Part shown: positions 28,801 to 41,200 of the stretch, in pieces
Numbering within the stretch: position 1 is the first letter of the stretch
How the letters are laid out: every line of letters begins with the position of its first letter
NCBI RefSeq assembly: GCF_020740795.1
Contig: NC_067289.1
Span: 21,844,608-21,908,607 of the forward strand
Reading direction: 5' to 3'
DNA from: Apus apus
Lineage: Eukaryota > Chordata > Aves > Apodiformes > Apodidae
Length of the DNA: 64,000 nucleotides
Made by a program: the position numbers and the translations under genes
Notes under the pieces: model-generated
Told to the model about the DNA's origin: nothing
What the model saw: only the letters and a program-made list of their open reading frames with translations
The model's database searches: none

Positions 28801-29780
28801 AACAAACAACAGACAATAAACCCTCTTATTTGCATGCAAAGCAAATGCACTCAAGCAAACAGCAGCCTCCCTTCAAAGCCTGGGATGGGCAAAGCCCCAT
28901 CCATCCTTAGCAGCGAGATGTTTCAATCAATCAGCCAGTTAAAATGCCCATAAAGCATGCACATATTTCATCTTCCCCATTTCGCCCCCCCCGAAAAAAA
29001 TATTTTCATTTTATTCAAGCATAAATAGTTCAATTTCTGGGTAAAATCTGCCAAGTAAAAGCTCAAACACTCTGCAGACCACTAATTTTAACCTGGCGCT
29101 CTCAGCAGTAGCGTGCAAGTGATTTGTGTGCAAACCCAAAACACACACTATGCCCTAACTCTGCTTTTACTGAAAGCAGCAGAAACAGCTTCTCCTCTGC
29201 ACGGGCAGCCTGGCAGGGGCTGGACCTGCCACTGTGGTGTGTCCCAGTGGGGACAGACAGCTCAGGGATGGTCCCTGCGTGCAGCACGGAGGGCACCACG
29301 GCTCCACTACCCATGTGGCAAGATGCAGGTGGTGGGGAGCTGAAATGAGTCCAGGACTGGGGCCATGAAACAAGCCCAGCATGGTTCCTGCTGGAACCAC
29401 AGCTTTATTGAGATGAGGAGATGGCTCAGCCAAGCAATACTCTTCATCTTGAGAGGCATCTCTTTGCAGGGCAGGTGAGGGGTGGCAAACACCGAGACCT
29501 CCTCACCGAGACCACCAGATTGGGGCAGTGCCAACAGACTGCAGGAGGTACATGGCATCCAGCCCAAGGTGGCTGGAAGCTTGTGGAGAGTTTAAAGACA
29601 TCAAGTAGGTGCTGGTCTCCTGGGGAGTAGAATTTCCCACTGTCCTGAGGGTGGGTTTAGCTCTTAGGGATTTCAGTTACAGTAACGATGGCAGGATTTG
29701 GTCTTAGTTGTGGGTTCTGAGAGTGACAGGTAAAGGACCACAGCACAAAAATGATACCAGCACAGGGACATTTGATGGAG
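22886..29780. other. Intergenic DNA, no gene recognised; possible regulatory patch near 25.5 kb
   Basis: No gene is visible. A moderately CpG-containing patch around 25,460-25,640 includes TAATTA (25,521) and GGATTA (25,531), homeodomain-type sites, and may be a regulatory element. Confidence 0.6.
27448..27478 (+). repeat. A-rich run (A17 TT A12)
   Basis: Low-complexity A tract interrupted once by TT; no recognisable retroposon body precedes it. Confidence 0.9.
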
Positions 29781-29895
29781 GATGTGGAGACCTTAGAGCA
29801 CCTTCCAATACCTGAAGAGGGTAAAGGAAAGCTGGAGAGGGACTTTTTACAAGGGTATGGAGTGATAAGACAAGGCAGAATGGTTTCAGACCGAA
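29781..29895 (+). repeat. CR1 LINE ORF2 C-terminal fragment, sense orientation
   Basis: The + strand reads KAGEGLFTRVWSDKTRQNGF, matching the CR1 ORF2 C-terminal region, preceded by CCTTCCAATACCTGAAG, a standard CR1 phrase. The 3' end is absent. It is one of only two CR1 pieces in the window in this orientation. Confidence 0.75.
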
Positions 29896-32789
29896 CCCAA
29901 GCAAGCTCTCCTCAACAGCCCATTAGTCAGTTTTGATGATGGCAAAACATTTTGAGAAACAGCACTAAAGAAAACTCATTAATATAAAGGAATTAGAGAT
30001 GAGCTTCTCTTTTCTGAGGAGATTTCATGCAGGGAAAGAGGATCTACAAGACAAGGATGCTGGAAGCCTTAGAGGGACTTGGGGACCAGCAGGCCAAGAG
30101 TATATTGACTGTCCTAATAAAAAGATCTGTAGACAAAGAAATAATCCAGAAAACTGCAGGAACCCTTATATTTAAATGGCACAATTGATTAGTCACAGGT
30201 GAGACAAGTATGAGGGGATTATGAGGCAAGTGAACAAATGTTTTAATAAAAGGAAGGAAGAAAATCAATTGGGTGGCTTCTGCCTGTGTGTGTATTCAGA
30301 GTCACAAAAAAGAAAGTTATGTCCCACGAAATTGGAAAGGCCATACTTGATGCTGATAAGCACAAAATGAGATACCTGGTGGAGATCTCTGCTATAAGGT
30401 GTTATTGAGGCCAAAACCTTGGTCAAATTCAAAATAGGATTAAGTATTTAAATGACTAGTCAGATGGCCAATTCCTGGTACAGAAAAATGAGCAGAAATT
30501 ATTTTAATCTAGAAAGTAGGCAGTGCCTGGGGACAGAGGTAATTATGCCACAAAAGTATCACCGTGTGTCTGGCTGTTATGGGAAATTTCACCCTAAACT
30601 GAGGGTGATTTTGGTTGATGGGACTTGTGTAGAGATTACCTTGGCCTCATCCACTTCTTTATCCAGAAGGCAGACCCACATTTAAGCAACTTAAAGAGCA
30701 CCATTAGAGAGGCAGCTGCAGAAATTCATCTTCCTGCAAGATTGGAAGTTACAAAACTCAAGAGAACAGAGTAAGGATTACTGAGAGAGAGTTTAAGTGA
30801 GCCTCTGACAAGACATTTGTGTGTTTTATTCCTTGAGGTGGGGGCAGGCTGTTTCGGGTAGCTAACAGTAGGTATCACTAGATAAAAGAGAGGCAAACAT
30901 ACAAAAAGTAGATCAGGGCTAGACTGTGATAGGGTCTGAAAAACTATTATTTGGCCAAGCCTGCTGGAGCAAGAGGTCTGAGCAGTAGATGGGGTGGAAG
31001 GGAGGGGTGGTATCGTGGTACCCCAGAATGATTTGTACAAACTTGGGTGCTACAAGTATGTGCTGAAAGTACACAAAAGCTCCTCCCTGCTGATACCAAC
31101 CAAACTGTGAGAGGCCAGAGGTGCCAACAGCACCAGCCTGTGGGTCAGTCCTCAGGGTTACAATCCTGTGACAGACCCAAGGAGTAAATACAGCACAAAT
31201 GACCCTGGACCCACACACACAGGTAAGTCCCAGTGAAGCTTGGCCCCACTGACATTTTGGAAACAAACCCCCTGTGTCCTTTACTCACACACTCCACAAC
31301 CAGAAAGCAGCCAGATGTGAGCACGGAAAGCTGGCTGTGCTGTCAGCTGGAGTCCACCACAGTCTTAAGAACACTGCAAAACAAGATGCAATAGCAAATG
31401 GAGAAGCTTTTCTCTTTTGCTCAGATTTAGTCAAAGGGAAGCTCTCAGGATCAGCCATCTGTAGCTGTGTCTAGTGCCCACGGACTGAGCAAAAGCAGCT
31501 GGGGGAAGCCAGGGAATGAGAGGGACAACCACAACCAAGCTACAGATGGACAGGAGAGCAGCTGCAGCCCCGAGTGCTGCTTTCAGGCAATCAAAGAATG
31601 GGGGAAAGAATAAAAACAGATGTTTCAAAACTGCTGGTTGTGAGGAGGGTAATCAGCTGGCTGCACTTGGGCTCCAGTGAGGCTTTTTTGCTGTGTGCTG
31701 GATGGTGTGACGTGAGCTGAGTGGCAGGAGGGGAACGGAGCATCCTGTCATTCTGTGATGACACAGATGATGGTCTGCTGACCAGCAGTAACCTGGGAGA
31801 GGTCTTTTCTGTTCTTGTTTGAGAAGAGAGGGGCTGTAAAGAGAGTGCTGTGAGGGTGGGACCAGAGGGAGGTAAAGCTGGTAAGAAGGAGCTGGTAAGA
31901 AACTGGGAAAATGATGGCACTCATCTGGAAAGCCACAAAAAATACCACAGAAATCAGGGCTGGAAAGGAAATCGGAGATGACGTGTGGGCCACTATCTCA
32001 CCCAAAGACAGGATCATGGACATCCTGGCTAGGTTTATCCGTGCAGTGTTGCTGCCTGCAGGTCCCCAGAAGGTCAGTGCCATTGATGGGGCCCCTGTTG
32101 GGGTCATTCAAACATCGGTTTCCCAAAGTGACCCGAAGCTGAAGGATCCCACCTTTCACCTTTACCAGCAGACATTTATGCCAGTGTTGAGAGAACAAAC
32201 AGCTTCTCTCCACTCAAGGCACATCCTGCACCTGGGAATGGGTCCTGTTAGAAGTTATAGCACGCAGCTTGTAACAGAGACTGAAATCTGATCCCTGCCA
32301 GACACCACTGGAGGTGGAAACCATTTTGGATTAGATATAAAAATGGAACGAATACAGATACAGAGAGGGAGTGTTTCTAGAGGGAACCAAATAGCAAGAA
32401 TCAAGAAATAAAAATGCAACGAGGAAAAACCTTGAACATGAAATCCAGCTATCCTCAGAAGCAGCTATGGATATAAAATACAAAATAAAACCTGCACCTG
32501 ATACCTAACTCCTCCCAGCCAGGCCATGCAGAGGGCTGCACAAGATGGCACGCTGCAATACACCAGGCATTATTTTAGTCCTGGTTCTGCCTGTTCCAGG
32601 ATCACGGTATTAGCTCCCAAATCTCACAGTGCAGCTCGAGGAGAAAACAAAGGGAGGGGGTTTCCCGCCCTGGTGGGGGGTCCCCGGTGTAAGGAAAACC
32701 CTGCTCTGGAGGAGGCAGCCAGGAGAGTTATTTTCCAGCAGCCAGGCAATTTGGGGGAGGCTGCCCGCAGGACACCTGGGTAGGCGGAG
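29896..32789. other. Intergenic DNA upstream of the CpG island, partly of repeat origin
   Basis: It contains the possible ancient CR1 piece at 30,380 and unclassified sequence. An ATG-initiated 126-codon frame at 31,911-32,291 (+) overlaps an equally long open frame on the minus strand; neither resembles a family I know. I treat neither as a gene. Confidence 0.5.
30380..30480 (+). repeat. Possible ancient CR1-like 3' ORF2 fragment
   Basis: The + strand reads GVIEAKTLVKFKIGLSI, resembling the extreme C-terminus of the ORF2 product of old amniote CR1 elements. The flanks are not recognisable. The call rests on one short match made from memory. Confidence 0.35.
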
Positions 32790-32879
32790 ATGACTCGATG
32801 GGTGGGGAGCTGGCCGTGGGGGTGACAGCCCGGCGCAGGGAGGTCTCCCGGGACAGGCACGGCTCGACCCGTGGGTATT

Positions 32880-33127
32880 GCTGGGCGGTCACACGCGGCA
32901 GGCGGGGAGAGAGGGGGAAGCGCTGAATAATTGAGGAGCTGCAGCGCCCTCCTCCTTCCCTCCCTCCTCCCTCCGCCCTGCCTGCGCGGCCGGAGCCGGG
33001 GCCGGCGGTGCCCAGCGCAGCCCCCCCGATCCCCCCGCCTGCCGCAGCAGCGCGGCCGCCCCCGCCGGGCCCCGCAGCATCGCCCGCCCCGCAGCATCGC
33101 CCGCCCCGCCGCCCCCCGCGCCCGGCG
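32880..33127 (+). other. SLC7A14: Probable SLC7A14 exon 1 (non-coding 5' UTR), start undefined
   Basis: A consensus splice donor (GCG|GTGAGT) lies at 33,127/33,128 inside the CpG island, and coding begins only in the next exon, so a 5' non-coding exon is required. The stretch from about 32,930 to the donor has no ATG, as expected for a leader. It includes a 17-bp tandem duplication around 33,074-33,107. There is no TATA box, so the left edge given here is arbitrary. Another donor in the island, or an upstream exon outside it, cannot be excluded. Confidence 0.55.
33071..33107 (+). repeat. 17-bp tandem duplication in the probable 5' UTR
   Basis: Two adjacent copies of a unit beginning GCAGCATCGCCCGCCCC sit with period 17 (copies start at 33,074 and 33,091). 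They lie 20 bp before the inferred exon 1 donor. Confidence 0.85.
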
Positions 33128-33159
33128 GTGAGTGCCCGAGGGGAAGGGGAATGGAGGAT

Positions 33160-33205
33160 GGGGGGGGTTGGTGGGGGGGGGGGGGTTGGTGGGTGGGGGG
33201 GTGGG
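33160..33205 (+). promoter_or_regulatory. G-quadruplex-prone G-run tract
   Basis: At least four runs of three or more G, several of seven to thirteen, are separated by TT, T or GTT spacers. The tract starts about 30 bp after the inferred first splice donor on the non-template (RNA-like) strand. Such tracts can fold into G-quadruplexes and favour R-loops near promoters; that role here is inference. Confidence 0.7.
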
Positions 33206-34563
33206 CGCTTCCCCGCCCTGCCACCCTCCTGTCAGGCGGGGGGAGCGGATCGGAGGCTCTCGGGGTGCGGGGCGGCCGGCTGCGAGCCCGGTGCCCCGGG
33301 TTGGCGGGAGGGGGGTCAGAGTGAGGGCGGCCCCGGCCCCCCACGCCCCCGCCGCCCACTCCTGATGCCGTCGGCCAGGAGAGCGCCCCGGTAGGGGGAA
33401 CGGTCCCGGGGGACCCCAGCCCGCTTGGGCATCCCCTCGTCCCGGCCCCGCTCTGCGGCCCCGTGTTTACGAAGTGCCGGGGCACTCACCGAGGGGAGGG
33501 CGCCAGGGCTGACGGGCACGGGATCGACAGGAACCGGGGAAAAACGGAGCGAGAGGAAAAATACCGGGTGGTCCGACAGAGGCGGCGGCTCTCGCTACAG
33601 GTTTCGGCACAAAACACGCGAGGGGAGGGTCGGGGCGCTGCGGGCAGGGGGGCAACAGGCAGATGAGAGCGCCGAGGAGCAGCGCGAGGAAGGGGGGTCG
33701 GGCCGGGGGTCGCGGCGGGGCCGGTCGCGCGTGGGGCCGGGCGGGCGCTGTCCGCGGTGCTGAAACCCCGACGGGGCGGTCCCGGCCCGGGCGAGGCCTC
33801 CCCCCCCCACGGACCCCACTCACGGCAAAACTCCCTCTGACTTAGAGGCTGGTCACGGAGTTAGCATCCTTTTTACGTCATCCCCCGGCTCGGTGCCGGT
33901 TACCGATTCCCCACGGGCATTTTCGAATCGCCTAACCCCAGCCGGCTGCCGGCCTCGGCCCCGGGGGCTGTGCTTCAGCAGCAGCCTGGTGCAAACCTGC
34001 TTCCCAGCTCGGGTGTTGTGGCCTGTTCAGTGCTGGTTTATACAGACTGACTTGGTGCCTGCCTGTCGCAGGCTGTACAGAGTGGGCTGTAATGTAGAAC
34101 TTCCCACACCAACACAGACTCTGGGCAGGAGAAGGAAGCAGCATTATTCATGTCGACCCCAGAGAAGACCTTCAGCTCAAAAGGGCCATGTCTGACTTAA
34201 TCTAGCATATTAGATAATTAATCCTCCCCATGTCCCTAAGTAGTAGGCAAGTACATTTTAGCATGCCAAGGCATGTTTAATTGCCCCAAAACTGTCATGA
34301 GATTGTAAGTCTTATCCCTAAAGATATTTACATGTGTTCATCTTATTGGTACAAATTGTTGAGGCATATGACTTACCCTGGTTGAACAACATGTTGTAAA
34401 CAAACAAAAAAACCTCAAACAAGCCAAAAACAACATTACAGCAAAAAGATTAAACTGATTAATTATCTGTTCTTAAAATGTAGGGCTCCAGGGGGAATCC
34501 TTGTTGCATGAGAAAAGAGAAGTGAGGGGGTTCTTGCAGGGATCCAAGGGTTATTTCCTATTT

Positions 34564-34584
34564 TCGTCTGTCAAAGGTGCTGAA
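34564..34584 (-). promoter_or_regulatory. RE1 / REST (NRSF) binding-site candidate
   Basis: Read on the minus strand, the site has the complete left half TTCAGCACC, a two-base spacer and the right-half core TGACAG, close to the canonical RE1 (right half GGACAGCGCC). Only the last four bases and one core base deviate. It sits in intron 1 about 1.4 kb from the inferred first exon. RE1 sites near promoters silence neuronal genes in non-neuronal cells, which suits SLC7A14. Occupancy is inference. Confidence 0.5.
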
Positions 34585-36868
34585 CTTTTCAGACAAAACA
34601 GAGACTGATGAGTACTAAATGATGCCAAAAAAGAATCTTGGGTCCTCTCAAAGTAAAGTCAAAAGTACAGGAGATAGCTAATTAAAAAGAAGGGTGGGAG
34701 CTGACTTGATTCTTGAATCTAAGAGCCTCTACAGAAAGAAATTACTAGGCACTGAGTTACTCCTCCCTCAGCCAGAGAGGCACAACATGAACTAGTGCCA
34801 AGATGCTGAAGCCAAAACATTCTGATTTAAGTGAGGGATCACATTTTCAAACAGTGGAAGGCTGATGACCTGATGAAGGAGTTATCAGAAAACCTGCTGG
34901 ATTCTCCATCTGTTTATGTCAAGACTTGATGTCCTCCCAAAAGATGCAGCGTAGCCAAAGCAAGTCATTGGGCTCCCTGCAGGACTAATTGCTTGGAAGG
35001 TAACGGCCTGGGATTCAGACAAAATTAACTTGGTGGACTTCATGGTACCTCTGATCCTTAATTCCCCAAGTTAGGCACAGGGACATGCAACTTAGCTCCC
35101 AGGAAACCCAGCCTCCCCTCTAGACAATTACAATACTCCCAGCAGGTGGGATTTTGGCCACGTAAAGTAGAATAAATGACTGACCAGCTTACATTTTGAG
35201 TCCCTCAGTTTTCCAACTTGTTTCATTACTTTCCTCTCCCTAAAAACACCCTCTTTCTTTGTGCATATTGCATTAAAATGAAGCAATTTAAAACACAGGT
35301 AATTTTCCTTAGGGAGTCAGTCATGACTCCTAAGTCAAGACATATCTTACTCTTCTCTAAGCTTTTATGTCATATGAAAACTCATTCTTTATGGAACTTC
35401 AGCATCTCAGATGGGATTGTGTCAGAAAGGATTCCAGTCCAAAATATTTTAAAGGATATATTTATAGGCTGGCTTGACACTACTTCTTTCTTGAGCACAA
35501 GGCAGTCTGTTTTCTCAGTTCTGAAATCACGTACATGTCATCAGGTTTCATCCATATTCCCTTGAAGGCAACAGGAGTTTTTCTAGAAAATTCAATCAGA
35601 ACAGGATAACCTCTCAGTGCCTGAATTAATGGTTCTCCTGTGAGGCCCTGCAACATTTGAGCAAATAGGATGGCAAGAACTTACACAAACATAAATACCT
35701 TCCTAGGGTCTTCATATAAAAAAAAATTAGGAGGATAACCAAGTAATCTGCAACAGAATATACTTAGTCCCTCAGACTTCTTGGACCCAAATAATCCAAA
35801 GTTTGCCTCTGAAGTACCCGAGCTATTAAGATCATCATAATGTATAAGTTTAACCAACACATTGTTGGTTGAATTATTAACATATTTTAAAAATAAGTTA
35901 AAAAGAATGAAACACTTCTAAATCTGTGTGTAGTTTGTATTTCACACACAAAAAAAACATTAGCAGATGGGCAGCATTTGTGTCTTTAATACTGATTTAA
36001 AAAAAAAATTTCACTCCCAGATTGATTATCTCTATAAAATATGAAGAAGTCATGGCTGTGCCCAAACTTGTCACTCTTGTGAGAGACAGTAGATCTGGAC
36101 ATGCAAAAGGAGTCAGAGTCAAGAAATACAGTTGGCAATTTTAAGCTGCTTCCTATGGATATGAAAACCTGGCCAGAGTCTCACCTCAGCCCAGGGTGAG
36201 TCTGCTCAACTCAGTGAGCCACCCGTGGTGCAAATGGGAAGATTCAACTTAGATCCACAAGCCACAGAGACTCCTAAAACATTCCTCATTCTCAAGCAAT
36301 GAGATGTAGCTGAGCTGTGGCTGTCAACTGGAAACTGCTTTCTTGTGCTGAGCAGTTTTTCTCCTGTATGTTTCCTTGGCTCGTGCAATACCAGCCCTGC
36401 CTCCAGAATCTGCAGCCACCAGCACAGGGCTGGATGCTCCACTGAGGGTTGATGCTCCCACCATAGCCCATCCCCTTCTGTCACCAGGCTAGAAGATCCC
36501 TAAGGAAGAACTATTTTTCTCTGCAATAAACCTGTCAGAGTGCAGCCCAGGCACTTAGACAACAAAACCAGCGAGGTGGAGCCACGCAGCACGTGACTCT
36601 GTTGTTTCTGTTGCTCTGCACAGCACTTGTATCAATAATTTAGTGGAAGACATTATACCATAAAAGAAATCTACCTGGCAGGTGAACAGAAGAGGAGCTC
36701 TTGCAATGCAGGGTTTTCAAGCACCATGTCCTAGTTCTGAGAGGACAGAGTTGCAGGATCAAGTGGTTTGCTGCTTACAGGGGAATGGGTAACTGCTGCC
36801 AGGCTACACGTGTCTGTGGGGGTAACTGTTGAAAACTTCAGGTAAAAATCTCTAAAACCAGATGTGTA

Positions 36869-36899
36869 GGGTTGAGGGGAGGGTTGAGGGAGGGTTGAG
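36869..36899 (+). repeat. Short tandem repeat of AGGGTTGAGG units
   Basis: Three imperfect copies of a 9-11 bp G-rich unit occur in intron 1. Confidence 0.7.
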
Positions 36900-38184
36900 C
36901 CACTGACTCTGGCTTGTTGGTGACTGTAACCTAAGCTCATGGTTTGGTCCACTCCTTCTGCAGGTCCTCAGCTCCCTGAACACACACTGGGTCTTACTCA
37001 ATAAAGTTTTTTAAACCTGAGGATGGGGACAGGCCCTTGTACTGATACATGACTTGTACATCTGGGCATGTTCCACCCACAGCACCCCAATTAAAACTTG
37101 GCTTTCAACATGTCCTTGAGCATCATTGAGCCAGGACTTAATGAGGAACCTGTTGATATGTACTAAACAGGCAAGTGCTCTGTGCTGCTCAGCAATGTCC
37201 AGGTGACCTCCAGGTAGGATTTGGACACCCTAGTCTGGTAGCGGAGGAAATGTATGCTTCTGCTGCCTGTCCTTCATCCTTGGCTGGGAGCAGGTAGAAA
37301 CATTGGTTTCAGGTCTCACTCTGCTCCAGCCCCACAGCAAGATGCTCAGGAAGCATCTGGGCCTGTGAGAGCCTTGTCTGAGGCACCTGGGCAACAGCAG
37401 GTGTGTTCCACTCATTAACCGGCTGTGGAAGCAACAGGGACCAGGAGATGTGCAATTAATAACCAGGGTCACCAGCTTTGCACTAAGTAAATTAAGACAG
37501 AAAGCAGGAATGTGTCAAGTTCCTTTGGCTGAGAGCTCTGGCACAAGAAGTCCAGCAGTAATTGTTCAGTGCCCCTGTTCTCTGCTCTCAGCCACACACA
37601 GGCACATCAGCAGTTATGCTTGCCAGGCAGGGCAGCACACCATGGGGAGACTCTACTTACTCTAGCCAGGGGACAAAATGTGTTATCTTAGTGAAAGATG
37701 TGAGGTTTTGGGGGTCTCACCTGCAAGGGAGGCTAAGAACAAGTATGCAATTACCTACCAGGGCTTCCATGGCAGGTAAATTCTAAGCTAAAGGTAATCA
37801 TGCTTGCTTGTGCTGACTCCCTTGCTACACAAGGACATCACTCAGCAATGCTGTAATATCCTAATTTTTATGCTAATAGCACTTTTAAGAACACATAATT
37901 CTTCCTTAAAGTCTGCTTCAGTAGTGCCACCCCAGGTGCTAATTTAGTCTTAGATGTGCATTCACAACTCAGTGGGAAAGGTCACAAGCCCTGATGCCAC
38001 AACACCAGGTATTACTCACAACACATCACCTGGGTGTTGCAGAGCATTTGTCTGACTGATGCTGATAAATGACTAAACACAGAAAATCTAATTCTAAGTC
38101 ATCTTCTCTGATCAGCTTGCACTCACATTACTCATATGATGGGTTGTGTTGAAATGCAGGAGGATTACTCACATAAGGCAAGGA

Positions 38185-38218
38185 TTTTCTTTTTTTTTCT
38201 TTTTTTTTCTTTTTTTTT
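38185..38218 (+). repeat. T-rich period-10 repeat in SLC7A14 intron 1
   Basis: Blocks of about nine T separated by single C, at exact spacing of 10 bases, repeat three times. It is simple-sequence expansion. Confidence 0.85.
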
Positions 38219-41200
38219 ACTTTGAATAAGAATAAGGAGCCAAACATGTAATAAAAGCAGCAGGAGCTGCTGCTCACTTCCTCAGAAGTGTATTGAATCT
38301 ACCTCACGCTTCTGTTGAGGAATTTAGTGGCACAGGCTACAACCAGCCAAATTACCCCGAAGCTTTAGGCTCCCTTTTTCATATGCAAAATCTGCCACTG
38401 ATTTGCATACACCACTGTCACTTCTTACAGAGCCTTTTGTAGGGTCGCGGTTGAAGAATGTCTTTCCAGCTTCTTCTGAGGAAAAGATTTCTCTGAGAAC
38501 GTCCCCTACATTAATTAGCTGATAGCCAAAATCATGGAAACAGGGCACTGAGGCATAATCAATTACATTTGTGTAACTCCTGATGGAACATGATAACTAA
38601 TTAATGAGACCGTGTGCACACACAAAAGAGAAGTGCATTTGAAAACCAGCAAGAGCTGAACTGCATTTGTAAGCCCAATGTATTTACAGCATAAAAGACC
38701 AGTTCAGACTCCTACTAAATTATTACAGAAAGCCAGAAAGGCTGCTGGTAAGGGAGAGACAGTGTTGAGAGGAAAAAAGCATTTTCTTAGTGGGGAATTA
38801 AGGAATCTCTATAAAAACAGCAATCTTCAAAATAAAATTTGTAGGCTTAAAAAGAATTAAATTTTAGTTTCTGTATTTGGTACATGGGTGATTTTTCCCC
38901 CCATTTTGTATGACAAAGCCAGAGTGTTACATCAGCACTTTACTGAGAGATGGTGTTTTTATCACTGAAATTCAAAATGCTACTCAGAAATTAAATAAGT
39001 TGTCATAATGATTCATCAGCCTGACTCTCACAACAGTAAAAATCCATTTTGTTTTGAGAGCCTAACACATTAATAAATAACCCATTCTGTGGATTACATC
39101 ACATGAAAAAAAGCTCTCATGGCTGGCCTGGAGCAAACTGTGATGACTCTCATTTTGTGGTGTAAAAAGTATGGATCCACAGAGGAAAGAAAAAAGGCAG
39201 CACAACCCAGTGATTAGAGAGATTTCTTCCTCCATGTTATTAAAGCAAAGACAGGTTTTAAAATAATATAATTCAAAAAGAGACTTTCTGGTAACCAGGG
39301 TCTAAACATCTCAGTCCTAGAAAGGCAGCTCTTGTCCTCCCTGACAGGGAGATTCGTTACAGAAAGTGTCTCATCACAGCAGCAACTACTGGAAGTATTT
39401 TCATATATGAATATATGAACATTACCCCAAAATAGAAAAAAGCCCAGAGCTGCAAACAAGGCAACCACCCTGCTCATGCCAACAACAATCGTACCGCTAG
39501 AACAATGTCTACTGGGCACTGCAGACAGACAACTCTCTGTCATCTGTAGAAGGTGCTACACAGGCTGGAAGATGCCTCTTTCCCCTTGTGACAGCTCAGG
39601 GCCTAGAGCTGCTACTGCCAAAACCAGAGAGATGGTGGCAGGAGGACATGCCAGCACGTGAGACAGATCACAGTTCCTGGGCACCAGGCTCACAGCGTTT
39701 TAAACACCTGGATTTCAGAGGTCACCACATGAGTCCCTGGAATGGTCTGAGCAGCCACCTGTGAGCACAGCTTCCTTGGGAGTTTCATGTCTTTAGCCAT
39801 GCCATGGCTCGTGTCCGTAAAGGGATGAGAGAGGCTGGATCTGTCAGCACTGGTATCAATACCTGCACTGCACATGCAACATCTGCCACCAGAAATGGGC
39901 ACAGAGCCATGAGGCTCCTTCTGCAGTCGGCCATGAGAAGGTACAAAAGCAGTATTGTTTCCAGAAAGGTACAGCTCGAGGAGCACTTGTAGTTTTTAGC
40001 ATGGTCTCTCTCCTGCTTCCTCAGAAAACCCAACTGAATTAACCACTCAGGCACTCCTGTAAGGCCTCTACTTTCTCCGTTTTACTGATGGAGAAACAAA
40101 TTTATTAATTCCTTGTGGTTTCATCACTCTTGTAGAGGGAGCCCAGCAGAACAGTTCTAAGAAGCTCCTGGTTCCCCATCTCCTGCTCAGCTCACCCATC
40201 TATTGAATTGTCATTTCCCTTCATTAGCAATATCACTACATTTTGTAAGGCTTTTACTTTGCCATCTCAAGACAACAATGGCAAACTAGACCTTTTTGAA
40301 AATGTACAAATTGATTATACCCCTTTCCTCTGTAATTCTCTTTTTTTTTTTTTTCTTCTTGTGATTAAATAGCTTTTTTGGCAAACACAAGTGGAGCACC
40401 TCATGCATTTTGCATTACTTACAGCTCAGCACTCACAGACTGTTGTATCTGTCATAAATATCTTGCACTGGGTCCTACGATGCTCTGCACCATGAGGAAT
40501 CATTTGTACTCATATGAAAATGGCAGAAAACAAGTGGAAAACCAAAATGCCAGGCCTAGGTCTGCTTTCTACAGGCATGAGGGAGAAGGACAGCAGAAAA
40601 CCTGATGCCTTGGAGAGGTGGATTCATTGTCTAAGGGGAGGGGCTGCACCTGCACAGATGCCCATGAGCATCTCTGAAAGGGCAAGGGGTACATTAGGGT
40701 TTCCATCCCCTGCAGGATCTAAGAGCCAGATGTGCTACTTCCAAACATATCCAGCCTCTAGGAGGGAGGAAAACACCAGTTCCTCCAGCCCCAGGGCTGT
40801 TCCTCATCAGCTTGATGCTCTAGAGGATCCCAAGAGACCCCGATAGCCTGGACCAACTGCTTGTGAGGTTGGAATGTAATTAACCCTGGCAAAATTCAAA
40901 ACAACCCAACATCAAGAGATCTGCTGGCCTTCACCATGACCAGCTCCAATTTCACCCCAGCTCCCAACTGATGAGCATTCAGCCACTTCCACCTCCCCAC
41001 TGCTCACCTTCATGGATGTGCTGCCCAAAGATTGGTGTTCAAATACTGAGGTAGTTATTTGGCTTACAAAACAGGACCCACCAGCTGCAAGACCAAAAGG
41101 GGCTTTAACATCTCACTCATCCTTCCTTCTGCCTTTTCCCCAGACATTCAGGTAGTCCAGTCTGTCCCCAGGAACCACAGCAGTTAAACCATCTCACCTC

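Larger units (their letters stand above)
32790..33970. promoter_or_regulatory. CpG island, probable SLC7A14 promoter
   Basis: This is the only long stretch in the window with very high G+C and dense CpG dinucleotides; the flanking DNA is CpG-poor. It lies upstream of the coding exons, contains a strong splice donor on the + strand and lacks a TATA box, all typical of a vertebrate CpG-island promoter. Long ORFs on both strands here are by-products of stop-poor GC-rich sequence. Divergent antisense transcription from the island is possible but nothing in the sequence proves it. Confidence 0.75.

Noticed and set aside
32889-33485. 198-codon minus-strand open frame in the CpG island
   Set aside because: Pro/Gly/Arg-rich composition typical of stop-poor GC-rich DNA, overlapped by equally long frames on the other strand, and no domain.
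33425-33763. 112-codon plus-strand open frame in the CpG island
   Set aside because: Same GC-rich artefact; low-complexity Gly/Arg sequence and no splice logic.
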